Of a stretch of DNA of 64,000 bases, positions 22,851 through 34,500 are shown in pieces. The DNA is from Sinonovacula constricta (lineage: Eukaryota; Mollusca; Bivalvia; Cardiida; Solecurtidae): positions 11,404,450 to 11,468,449 of the forward strand of contig CM017565.1 of the NCBI GenBank assembly GCA_007844125.1, read 5' to 3'. The notes under the pieces were generated by a model. That model saw only the letters and a program-made list of their open reading frames with translations. It was not told the origin of the DNA and made no database searches. Made by a program: the position numbers and the translations under genes. Position 1 is the first letter of the stretch. The number at the start of each line of letters is the position of its first letter.

Positions 22851-24754
22851 GGGATTTTGTTGTAATGAAGACTTATTTATGGAAACAATGGAAACTTTAA
22901 GAGGTTGCAAATGTTATCACTCCCCTGATGGTGATACAAGTAATGCTTCGGCCTAGGATTATCACGTGTTTGAACATGTGAAGTCAATTCCTTAATGCAA
23001 TAATACAGCAAAAATTAGTGTGGCGACGAATATAACCAATTTTTAACTGATTTATGAAGATTAACGGAGATTTGTGAGACAAACAACAGCAACAAGAATG
23101 ATAATACTAGGGATTGCATGACTAGGGTGGAGTTTACTTACAAGTCCGTGAAACAGCATGGAGCCAAGAACTAAATGATAGCTATCCATAACGTACTGGT
23201 ATGTTATGTCATTTAAACTGAGCAAAGGACCATACCAATGCATTTGATAAAGGTGCTTAGACCATCATCTTTGACACATTTCGTCAACACTACCTATGGT
23301 GTTAAGATATATCTAGAAGAGCACAACAACAACAACAGATTACTTTCAGAAGGATTCTAACAACTCAGAGTGGGAGATGTTGTCACCCCAGGCATATTTT
23401 GGAATATTCTGATGATTGGAGATTTTTAATCGACATTTTGAAAGCCATAATAACTCCTAAGGCAGGGATATTATCTTACCTTATTATCGACAGTTTAAAA
23501 TGTTAAAATTGCCTATTTAAAAATAAAAACTAACTCGTCGATAAATTCAGAAAAATTTTAATATGAAAATGTATACTCCCCCACCCCACAAAATGCATTA
23601 AAACCAAAAATAGAAGAAACTGTTTGATTTTGATAGACTTCAGCTGGTGCTTACCAGTTTATTTGGTTTAAAGTCAGGCCTAATGAACATGAAGGTCCAA
23701 TCGCGATTGTTTAGGTCAATCTTCTGTGCCATATACCTGATGTTTTAAACTGTTTGCAGCCAATCACGTTATATCACACGAGACACTATGGATTTAAACG
23801 TACGTATGATGCTCAAGAAAACGTTATCTTACTATTTGTTATTCATTTAAGCGAATCTTCGTTATGTTTGGTAATGTTGAACATTATCAAGTCGAGCAAA
23901 CTATTTTGTTGTGAAATTTCAATAAGAGCATTTGATGCAATAAAAATGAAACTTGGACACTTAGTTTGATGTTTGGGTGCATATTAAACCAATTTAAACA
24001 TATTTATGATTTGTCATTTAAGAACCGTTCTGTGAAGTTGTGAGTTAATATTCGTAGCATAGTTTATATACACAACCATATGTCTATTATGTCCTTCACT
24101 GTAATATCTTCAAACATGTCATACTCTTGATTGCCAGATTGCGGTGCAGAAATCCGTGTCTTATTTACAGCAGTGTTTGGATGTATTTGTGAATGTTTTG
24201 AAACTTAAATGTATTAAGACGGTACATGCATTTAAATCTAAGGCATGATGCTTTCATAATTCTCATTTCATCTACCCAAAGTATATTCCTGTAGATTTCA
24301 TAACCTTGATGTTGTTCATTTTTTCTGAAAAAAAACAACAATTAACATAAATGGGAATGGTTCGAAAAGAAAAACCACCAGTCCAGAGATACAAATCTTG
24401 TTTAATATATATATTTGTTTTTGAATAACAACTTGTTTTTCAAAACAGTTAATTGCATAAAACACAATTAAAAGTATTGCCATATAAACAACATTTAAGA
24501 TTGTCTGAAACAACAATGTTATCAGAAATTATAACAAAGAAAAAACTTCCAATTAACAATTCCTTAGGAAGCAATAATTCTATTTATTTTTTAAACAGAA
24601 CTTTGACACAAACATTTTATGATAAATTTTATTCATACACATAATTCTTACAAATATATAATATCTGAATAGTTTATATCTTTTTTTTTTTCACACTTAA
24701 AACATGTTTGTGGCAATAACATGCCAAAGTCAACATACCAAACCCCAGACTGAC
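22851..24754. other. AT-rich stretch without a gene
   Basis: Only short AT-rich frames are present, none with a motif or splice support. Confidence 0.5.
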
Positions 24755-25376
24755 AACATTACTACACAGGTTATGTAACCAGGTGTGTATAACATAACCA
24801 CACAGGTTATGTAACCAGGTGTGTAAATTATTACTACTCAAGCTACGTAGCCATGAGTGAAAAGCATTACAAAAAGCATAAACATTATGACTCAAGCTAT
24901 GTAATCATGTATGTAAGGCATTACTACTCACATTATGTAACCCAGTTTGTAAAACATTACTACTAAAGTTATGTTACCAGGTGTGAAAAGTTACTACTCA
25001 GAGTCTGTAACCAGGCGTGTAAAAATTACTACACAAGTTATGTAACCAGGCGTGTTAAAATTACTACACAAGTTATGTAACCAGGCGTGTAAAAATTACT
25101 ACACAAGTTATGTAACCAGGTGTGTAAAACATTACTACTCAGGTTATGTAACAAGGGTTGTAAAAATGACTACACAAGTTATGTAACCAGGTGTGTAAAA
25201 CAATACTACTTAGGTTATGAAACCAGGGGTGTAAAATATTACTACACAAGTTATGTTACCAGGTGTGTAAAACATTACTACTCAGGTTATGTAACAAGGG
25301 TTGTAAAAATTACTACACAAGTTATGTAACCAGGTGTGTAAAACAATACTACTTAGGTAATGAAACCAGGTATGTA
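24755..25376. repeat. 35/36-bp minisatellite (~17 copies)
   Basis: The unit contains ATTACTACACAAGTTATG, then TAACCAGGTGTGTAAAA. Period alternates between 35 and 36 bp, so reading frames do not hold. The left end is more diverged than the centre. Confidence 0.9.
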
Positions 25377-27900
25377 ACAGAAACTTTTTTTTCCATTTCT
25401 CACCTGTTATTGCATACTGTGGCCGCTGTTTACGATTTTATTATATTTTACTACTATGCATTTTCTAATTTCTTAAAGACAATCTTTCTGCTGAATATTT
25501 AGAACATTGCCAAGATTCTTGAACCAAATCCTAATGTTTCAAGCAAGTTGGCCCCAGTTGGTCAAATGTTCTTAAAAAAGAATGTTTGCTCTATAAAGGA
25601 AACTAAGTTAAACCATTATGAAAGAACCGATTCAAATATTATGTCTTAACACTTATTTATATGTAAACATGCTGTTTTTTAACAGACTGTGTCATTGTTA
25701 GGTTGGAATAATTTAGAGCTTTTAATTCTTTTTAGCTATTTAACTCTCATCATATTTGAACAGTATCAAACAATACACTTCCCTGGGTCACAGGTATGAC
25801 GTTTTCTGGCTGTTTGCAGGCTCAGTCTATATGCAGGAATCAATGTCATTTATATACAGTATAGTCGATACAGTTATTTTCAAAATTTGTGATGCAAGGA
25901 TTTAAATTAATATAAAGTGTATATCAGGAATCTATGTATCATGTACATACACACTGTAACCTGACAACCTTTAAGGTCCAATGTTGGTAAATTTGGTTTT
26001 CACACTCAAGGTAGCTCAGAATGGCAAAACTATGTACCAGCCACAGCAAATGTATTTGAAACATATAAAATATGACAGAAATATGTGGCTGAGCTCTTAG
26101 CATCTGACAACCTTTAATATAAATGACAAAACAACAACAACAATATTTGTCCACTTCTATGTGGTCAATCTGTTTATATACAAACAAAGCGTACCTTAAT
26201 TTATTATGATAATCAGTCAAAGAAAATGATTACAGTTCTGACAACATTCATGTTCTTATGTCAATCAAATAAAATACATTTTAATGCAAAGTTATATGCA
26301 GCACTGAATAATGAAAATTATTATAATAATTGTTATGAATAACTTAATAATACGTTAAAATTAAATGGTTATAATGATGACAACAAAAAACAACCGAAAG
26401 TAACAATGACAATAAAGTGCAAGAAACCACTTCAATACAAATGTCTCAAATAATAAATGCAAACATTTCAAACAGATAAAATTGGTCTATTCTACATTGC
26501 ATGTATTGGTCATTATATTTTCTAATGTAAAACATGTTTTTATTCACTTGTGTTATTGCTAATTATATTTGTCAATATCTGAAAACATGGGACAATTGTA
26601 GCCGATGTTAAATTGATAAGTTTAAAAACAAAACCCACATCATATTTTTTCCCTTTAACAAATAAAAACTATAGATAAACATATTAAAACAGAGATCAAG
26701 ATAGCAAACATTAAAACAAACAAGGAATACACACTTGCTTGATTGCACTGGTTAAAACTTTCACAATGGGTTAATTTGTCATTTATTGGTTATAAATTGT
26801 TCAGCCTTTTTAAGGTCAATAAAATTATATTTAACAATCAAATATGCATATTTTTTACCAAAATACACAGGATGACCAATACAATGAGTGGGATTGCTGC
26901 TAACAAATGTTCATATAGAACATACAATTCCTACCTGAAATCTTATCTGTCGGTGGAAACATGTGCATATGAAACAAATCTTTTATAATGTAACATTTGA
27001 TGCATCAAACCTGATTTTTATTGCTTAACTTGTATATATACAAACACTGGCCAGCCTAAATAAATAGTAAATGGGTAACCAGACAAGATTAGGCCATAAA
27101 ACTTAACTTTATTATATACAGAAAATGACAAGTGACTGTTTGGTCCAGTAGTTAGGCACTTACTCTTGTGATCATGTTATGCCAGTTTGAATCCCCATCA
27201 AAACTCATATTGATTTTGGATCGTATGAATATTGGCTAGTCAAAAACTAGAGGTAGTGTTATGTTTTTTTTAAGCTGTACTCATACTTCTGGACAAGAAA
27301 ATGAACTAAGGAAAATAACCCCAAATTAATGTAGGTAGAGTTGTTGTGCCCTGCACTCCTACTCATGAAAATCTATCCAAGTTTGATGTCAATGTGTCCC
27401 AAAGGTTGTGGAGATATGCTCTGAACAAAACTGACCAATGGACAACAGGTTACAAGAATGGATGGACAAGGTGGTGACTACATACACCGCCCCACACACA
27501 CTGGAGCACAAAAAACTAATACATACTAATTACATCATGTTCAGCTTAACACAAACTCAGTTCTATGAAAACACAGATACGGTAATATACTTTAAAAATT
27601 CCTTTTTTGTTTATTTTACAACAAAACAAAAATGTACACTGCTGCACAAAGATGTCATTATAAAACATTTATGTATTATGTATGGAGGCTAAAAGACAGT
27701 AGAATATTTACAAACTTGACATTCTGCAGTCTGAACAAAAAATGTAACAATATAAAAAACAAACAAAATCTTTATGCAGCAAAGACAATACAAATTGTCA
27801 ACAATGTTTTCCTAAATATTTCACACCAGTCAAATAGTTCACAAGAATATCACACCCCACATTGTCTCCTCCCTAAGCCTCAGTAGAAAATTGTTGATTT
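25377..27900. other. AT-rich stretch with SINE/dispersed repeat relics
   Basis: No gene is seen. At 27130-27200 a tRNA-like head (A-box-like TGGTCCAGTAGTTAGGC and B-box-like GTTTGAATCCC) suggests a SINE. About 27290-27450 recalls a dispersed sequence common in molluscan genomes. Confidence 0.45.
27130..27450 (+). repeat. tRNA-derived SINE-like relic
   Basis: A-box-like TGGTCCAGTAGTTAGGC at about 27138 and B-box-like GTTTGAATCCC at about 27185 are spaced as in a tRNA gene. The intervening arms do not fold into a clean cloverleaf, so it is not a functional tRNA. The end is uncertain. Confidence 0.4.
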
Positions 27901-29144
27901 AAGGTTCTGGAACTGTAACTAACTTCGGTAAACATCGGCACTCTGTATGATCCAGTTTTATTTGAATAGCATTCGTCGTCAAGTTTCGTATTTGCTATTT
28001 TTAGTAATTTTTCACCATGTGATAGGGATTTTCCATGATGTCATTGGGTTACCCAATTCTCCAAGCATTGAGGTCTTTGTATATTGCTTCTAACTTGTCG
28101 TCAGTGAAACTAATGGAACACTCTTTTTGTGCAAAGGCTATATACAATAATCAGCGTTAATTGAAAGCTAAGGCTCAAAATATGCATACATTACACACTC
28201 TGGTGGCAAACGGTGTATGCAAAATGACAACAGCAGAAAACATCTCCGGATCAGGTTTGTCTGATATTTTCTCGGGATGGCCATGATGGACTTTTAAATG
28301 TGTTCAGGGGTCAAAACTATGAGGGACAACCAAGTGTCACTAATACCAAAAGAGTGCTTGACTCAGTTATTCCTAAACTGTCTGAATTTTTTACGAAAAA
28401 CGTGTAAAGTGGTTAATTTCAAATATTTCCCTCAAGCCAGCCAAAATCAGTAAAGAGAAGGTTTTCATGTGATAATGCAGAGTTTTACATACATATTTCA
28501 ATCTCCAATACCAACTGTAGGTGATTTTTTGTATAAAGAAGTATAATCTGTAATTGACCATTTTGACGTTATTTTTTGCTATAAATTCTCTTGCAGTTTC
28601 ATTATAGTAACCTTTACAAATTCTTATAAATTTTATTAGGAACGGTAAAATGCCTTTAAAATCTCATATTATGGGCAGTTTATATTGCAGAAAATTTTAA
28701 AACTAGTTGTGTGTGTCTAACTAGCTTCAAACTTGATATATATTTGCTTTTATAGATAGAGTATATTTTTAAACACACCAAAAAACTCGGATTTTTGTTA
28801 GTGGGTACATGTATGCAAAGCTCTGTATTTTTGTAAGTATTTGTCCAAAGAGTAATCTTATTGTTCTGATTTATCATGACATGATTGTGTAACAGGAAAA
28901 TTGGTTAAAATTTGAATATAGAACAGTAGAATTTGAAAAAAATAGTACTTTTTCATTTTTTGTCCCAGCACAATTTACGATGTTTTTGAAAATCAAGGGT
29001 CACTTTATAAAAACGCACTTAACTTAAGTTACAAACGGTAAACTTCCTAAAAAATTCCCCATACGATGTGTTTTATAGTATAGATTCAAGAAACAGCATC
29101 ATAATAAGGATTGTGGAAGGTCAACATTACAGTTCCAGAACCTT
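27901..29144. mobile_element. 1244-bp element with 18-bp terminal inverted repeats
   Basis: AAGGTTCTGGAACTGTAA (27901-27918) is exactly inverted at 29127-29144. The flanks are TTTAAGG on the left and CCTTCAA on the right, so an original TTAA-type target duplication with one change is possible, but no perfect duplication is present. The interior has no frame over 65 codons. It is probably a non-autonomous DNA transposon of unknown family. Confidence 0.6.
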
Positions 29145-29274
29145 CAATATTTCCAATGACATCTAGTTCTATCAATCATAAACCAATGTCTTTCAAATCA
29201 ATGTCATTACACTTCTAAAGAGTTTAATATAATATCATTCCATTCGATTGCATTTTATCATGAAGTGGGCATTA

Positions 29275-29898
29275 CTACCACATGATGGCCAGGTTAATTG
29301 ATGATGAGGAGGACCGAGTGCCATTACTCCTGCGGTCTTCACAGCCCACAGCTTCCTCATAGGAGGGTGGGGGTTCATCTGGGAACTGTGTGTATGGTGG
29401 TGGCGGGGGCTCACAGGGGATATGATCTCCATCAACACCTGGCGGCAGAAAAAGTTCCTCCAGAGCAAGTCTTGGTCGCATAGGCTCAATGAGCTCATTG
29501 TCGGAGTCAAGCTCGTAGCTAGAATATCCTATAGTATCAGTGGAACTGCCACTACTGCTGGTGACACTGTCATCTGTCTCAATGTCCAGAGGTGATGTGA
29601 GGATCCTATCACAAGAAGCAGGAAAACCAAACCTGTGAAGCTGATTCTCTAGCCAACAGTTGGTTGAAAAGTCTTCTACTCTGTCCCCATATAAGATATT
29701 AGAGCATGGTATGCGACTCAAACACTTTGGTGGGGATTCTGACACAGGCTGGTTTGGTATAAAGAACCGATGTGATGCACTCCTTATTAAAAAGTTCAGT
29801 CGCTCAATACCTGGAGATGGAGAATCTGTCTCTGTAAACTGGGTGTGTTGCCTAGATCGCTGTCGAGCACGACGACGCATATTGAAAAAATCCCACAT
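29275..29898 (-). CDS. Small PPxY-motif protein (WW-domain ligand)
   Basis: The coding exon follows a TTTTATTTTTCCAG acceptor on the minus strand; the first in-frame ATG after it (29896-29898) begins MWDFFNMRRRARQR. The 207-aa product has a basic N terminus, a Ser/Asp-rich acidic middle (about residues 125-150), and a Pro-rich tail. The tail has two PPxY motifs, PPPPY (165-169) and PPPSY (176-180). PPxY motifs bind WW domains, for example those of NEDD4-family ubiquitin ligases; the partner here is inference. There is no transmembrane segment. I do not recognise the gene family. The 60 open codons upstream of the ATG are intronic. It lies head to head with LRRCC1. Confidence 0.75.
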   Translation of the reverse strand: MWDFFNMRRRARQRSRQHTQFTETDSPSPGIERLNFLIRSASHRFFIPNQPVSESPPKCLSRIPCSNILYGDRVEDFSTNCWLENQLHRFGFPASCDRILTSPLDIETDDSVTSSSGSSTDTIGYSSYELDSDNELIEPMRPRLALEELFLPPGVDGDHIPCEPPPPPYTQFPDEPPPSYEEAVGCEDRRSNGTRSSSSSINLAIMW

Positions 29899-30139
29899 TT
29901 TGGCACTCAAAACCTGGAAAAATAAAATGATGACATATGTATACATTTTGTGAATCATTAGTATAATGAAATGACCATTATGTACAAATATTACAAATAG
30001 GTGTAATGTATTAAACTGATGAGTAGGCTTCAACTGATCATATTGGACTATGTGTCCAGGTGTTTTGGACTGGTACACATTTTCTAGGTTTTAAAAGCAA
30101 ACATTTCTATGATAAGAGAATTTAAGGTCTTACATTATA

Positions 30140-30345
30140 TTTTTTCCTTTTTAACAATCAAAATATAGTTTTTCTATTTAAAATAATTCATACAAGCTGT
30201 TAAATTTGATATAAAACTTAGTGAAATAGACTGAAAAATAAAAACATAGTGTTGAGTTTAATACAGCACATATTTCCAGATTTCGTCCTGCATTAGCTGC
30301 CTATAACATCACATGGAAACTATATATTAAAGATCAATAATATCC
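30140..30345 (-). repeat. Dispersed repeat, left copy of an inverted pair
   Basis: Block GAGTTTAATACAGCACATAT at 30254 matches the reverse complement of about 31760-31790. Similarity extends from about 30140 to 30335 against 31690-31890, and this copy has an internal deletion of about 45 bp. Confidence 0.6.
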
Positions 30346-30844
30346 AAGTTGTTTACTTATTAATTATCAAATAAATGAGGGATTCCATAAAAGACATGTA
30401 GTTTTTAAAAGCTAACTTGCCTGTGGACAAGTAGAAGACAATGGATTTCCACACCTCTGTAAACATATACATCATCAGGAAGAATTAGGTAATTTTAGGC
30501 CACATTTACTTGCATTTTTACCATGCCCAGTCCGCAATTACATGTCATGAATTTTGTGCAATATAACATTTATTCGTGATTAAAGATTTTTTTTGGGAAA
30601 TATAAACATACCTTAGATTAATGCTGATGTCAAATTTACAAAAAAAGTTTCAGAACAGTTTGTAGTATGCATTTTTTGCTTCCTTGTTACTTGTTTTGGA
30701 AACAATTACTTTACGGTATATGTCGTAATATGAGTATTATTTTTTTTACTACGCTTAGACAACAAATAAAAAGAAAGAAAAAACAGCTCGTCTAGTTATT
30801 TTCTTGATCGTTTAAGTAATAAATAATCTTTAATTGCATTTTAC

Positions 30845-30960
30845 CTCAAGGCCGACATTTTACGACATAAACAATAATGGCGACGACCAATGTCCGCGGC
30901 AAGTTCGAACCTGAAAGTATGGATATGTATTTAAACCGTTGTTTGACGGCGGAACAATAG
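30845..30960 (-). other. Putative non-coding first exon of the PPxY gene
   Basis: On the minus strand, sequence ending ...CCTTGAG is followed by a GTAAAA donor at 30844. Splicing to the acceptor at about 29916 would join a 5' UTR that contains short upstream ATG frames to the main ATG. The start of the exon is unknown. Confidence 0.35.
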
Positions 30961-31217
30961 TGCATCGAAATCTCTATCAAGAAATCAAGCAAATTGCAAA
31001 TAGTTAGTCTCCACTAATTGGTGTTATGTTTTTTTTTATTCTTCTGACAGTCACGTCAAAGAATACTATCTAGCCAAGCTGGTAAGACCTGCAACTTAAG
31101 TAGCCTTAAAGTCGGACACGTTTTAAGTGCGGATGTCAGATACAATTTATATAGCAATCAAATGATTGACAGTGATGTTTGTTTTTCAACACTGACTAAT
31201 AATCTGCTAGTATTTAG
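30961..31217. promoter_or_regulatory. Candidate bidirectional promoter region
   Basis: Less than 300 bp separates the presumed first exon of the PPxY gene (-) from the LRRCC1 start (+). No TATA box was identified with confidence. The assignment rests on head-to-head arrangement alone. Confidence 0.35.
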
Positions 31218-31510
31218 ATGATGGCGACTGCTACATCTATTGATCTTGACTCCAATGAGTTGTGTTTGATAGACTGTGGTATAACCAGTCTTGTTGATGT
31301 ACCTTTGCGGCCTCAACTGAAACTTCTCAATCTACATAGTAACTACATCACTCGCATAGACTGCCTGCAACAGCTCAAGTTCCTGAAGCATCTTGACCTA
31401 TCAGCTAATCAGATTCGCTCAATTGAGGGATTACAAGGACTGCTATCCCTGCAGACGCTAAACTTGTCATGCAACCTCATTACCTGCATCCAGGGGCTTG
31501 CCTCATTAAA
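31218..31510 (+). CDS. LRRCC1: LRRCC1 coding exon 1
   Basis: It starts with tandem ATGs (31218, 31221) and encodes the first LRRs. It ends in phase 2 (codon AA/A) before GTGAGT. An unmapped 5' UTR lies upstream, and the space back to the PPxY first exon is about 260 bp. Confidence 0.85.
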
Positions 31511-34500
31511 GTGAGTGAAGGACTTGGTTTGGCTTTAGAGTAATAAGCAAAACAAAATATAGGACTGAAATAAAAAACTCTGTCATATTTTTGTCAATTA
31601 TTTTCTATTTGTCACCATAATATAAAGCCCAATAAATTATTGGCGTTGGTTCTAACACAATTTTGAATAAGCAATATAGATAGTTTCCATGTGATGTCAT
31701 CGACATTGATAAGACAGTTTAAGGCAGCCATCTTTGTGGGCAGAAGCTAATGCAGGCCGAAATCAGGAAATATGTGCTGTATTAAACTCACCACTGTGTT
31801 TTTATTTTTTAGTCTATTTTACTAAATTTTATATCAAATTTAACAGCTTTTATAAAGAATTTTAAATATCAAAACTATATTTTGATAGTTTAAAAGGCTA
31901 AAGAAATACAACCGAAAATGATACACTGTTCATTTTGTTTTAAGTATGAGCCAATAGTTTTATTTATTTCTGTGTATTAATTCTGTGTGCATTTATTAAT
32001 TGTAAAAATATTGTATTCTAAAATATGAATTTCAAGAGCTTTCCAATGGTGTATAGCTTTTAATTTTTGGACCACAAATGAAGAAATTACAAGAAAATAA
32101 AATTTACCCTTCTATACAATTCATATGAAAATCCCTTGAAGTTACCATCCAATTGCGAGTATACTCCTTGTTGAGTGATGCAATCACTTGAGATGATGAT
32201 GATGATGAAAGATAGCTGCCAAGATAAGGGATTTTCACTGATGTGGAAACTATCTATATATGTATGGATCAAATAAATGATATCCACACTTTAGGATTCT
32301 CTAGACCATCATCTTTTCATTTCTATCTAAATAAGCAACATTTATTGATAGATAAAAAAAAAAATAAGTGGACAAATCTTTGAATATATTTTGTAACTAA
32401 CTATGGTATGTATACAGCTGTCTCAGGTTAAGTAGGCCTGCTTTCATCATGATTTTTAATTTTAAATTATGTTTACACAAATATATACCCTTATGTGTTG
32501 TATTTCAGATGTCTACAGAAGTTGAACTTGAGCTTTAATCAAATTGACAATCTGACGGGGCTCAAGTCTCTGACCGACCCTGAGTATCAGCTGTCTTACC
32601 TTGACCTCCATGGCAACAAGCTATCATCTGTCGCCCATATAGCTCAGTGTCTGTGTCGCCTCAGCAGCCTCAAGAAGCTGGTCCTCAGCATGGATGGTTC
32701 CAGTAATCCAGCATGCCATAAGCCAGGTACCAATTAATAGTGTTCATTTGATACATATATTATACACAAGGCTTTCACTAGGGCTGTCTTTTAATCTTAC
32801 ATGATTTTAAATCAACTTACTTGGAAAATGAATTTTAAATTTTTAATCCTTATTAGGTTTTTAAGTAAATTATATAAATAATTAAACTGTGAAAAACTAA
32901 AACTGCTGTATCGTATTTTTCTAGTAAATTCTTATTTGACATCGTCTGTTACTTCCCCAAATGTTAACAATACTCTATATTCCATAACAGGTCAAGAAAA
33001 GTGGAACAAACAACCAGCATCAGTTCTAAAAACAAAATTTATTATCTACTAGTTTCAACCCACATCGGGTAACATAGATTAACTAATCTTATCAGGAGTG
33101 CTGCTTTATTACTAAAACAGTTGATATGTTTTGTTGTATTTTTTAGTATTTCAGTTTTGATAAGTCAGTATGAAAAAATTCTATCAGTGACTTTCATAGC
33201 TTTTACAATTTACATTGGTGCATTTTTAATCTGTAAAGTTAAGTCCATTGATGTTCCTATACAAACAATGACCAAAATAATGTATTAATACAGATTGATA
33301 AATTAATCTGACACAACACAACAGCATTGAAAATCGCTCTACTTGATTCATTGTTAGACTTAACATCAGGTTTGTAAAGCTGTTTTGCAACCATGTGTGG
33401 ATGTTGGATGGATCATAGGTTTTGTGAGATGTTCTGATAGCTCCCATTGGGTATCTACAAATATTTTCCATGACTCTAATTCTTCATTTTTGATGAAAAA
33501 AGGGTAAGCTATTGTCATGACGTCATGTCGGTGTTGGTTAACCTACTTTGGTTAACCTTTTTTTGTTTAGGTCTATTTTTTGAAAACTGCAAAGACACTT
33601 CTATCTTAAACAAGTTGTTCACTATCAAAAGTGGAACCATTTCCAAAGGGCAGGTAACTCTAGCCAAGGTTTGTCCTCTTTTACTTAGAATTTTCTGTGT
33701 TGATTAAGATTTTTATTTAGGTCCATGTCTCGAAAACTGCCAACATATTCACTTCAAACTTTAAAAGAGGTGTTCACAATCAAAAGCTAAAAACCCATCT
33801 CGAAGACCAAGTAACTCCAAAGTCCACGTTTTTTGTAAAATCTGTTTTAATAGATCTGTATGTGTTTTTGTCAGGGTTTGTAATTGAACTTTCTGTGTTT
33901 TTGTCAGTGTTTGTAATAGAACTTTCTGTGTTTTTGTCAGTGTTTGTAATAGAACTTTCTGTGTTTTTGTCTGTGTTTGTAATAGAACTTTCTGTATTTT
34001 TGTCAGTGTTTGTAATAGAACTTTTTGTGTTTTTGTCAGTGTTTGTAATAGAACTTTCTGTGTTTTTGTCATTGTTTGTAACAGAACTTTTTGTGCTTTT
34101 GTCCCTATTTGTAACAGAACTGCCTGTGTTACTGTCAGTGCTTGTAATAGAATTGTCTGTATTTTTGGCAGTGTTTGTAATAGATCTGTCTGTGTTTTTA
34201 TCTGTGTTTGTAAGAGAACTGTCCGTGTTTTTGGCAGTGTTTGTAATAGAACTGTCTGTTTTTGTCAGCATTTGTAAAAAACTATCTGTGTTTCTGTCCG
34301 TGTTTGTAACATAACTTTCTGCGTTTCTGTCATTATTTGTAACAGAACTTTCTGTGATCCTGCCAGTGTTTGTTACAGAATCTTCTGTGTTTTTGTCAGT
34401 GTTTATAACAGAAATTTTGATGTATGTGTCAGTGTTTGTAATAGAACTGTCTGTGTCTTTGTCAGCATTTGTAAAAAACTTTCTGTGTTTTTGTCAGTAT

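Noticed and set aside
27130..27200. A functional tRNA gene
   Set aside because: Box-like motifs are present but the arms do not fold into a cloverleaf.
29899..30078. 60 additional N-terminal residues for the PPxY protein
   Set aside because: A TTTTTCCAG acceptor lies just before the MWDFF start, so the upstream open codons are intron.
33780..34314. 150-163 codon frames over the 33-bp array
   Set aside because: Repeat artefact on both strands, within an intron.
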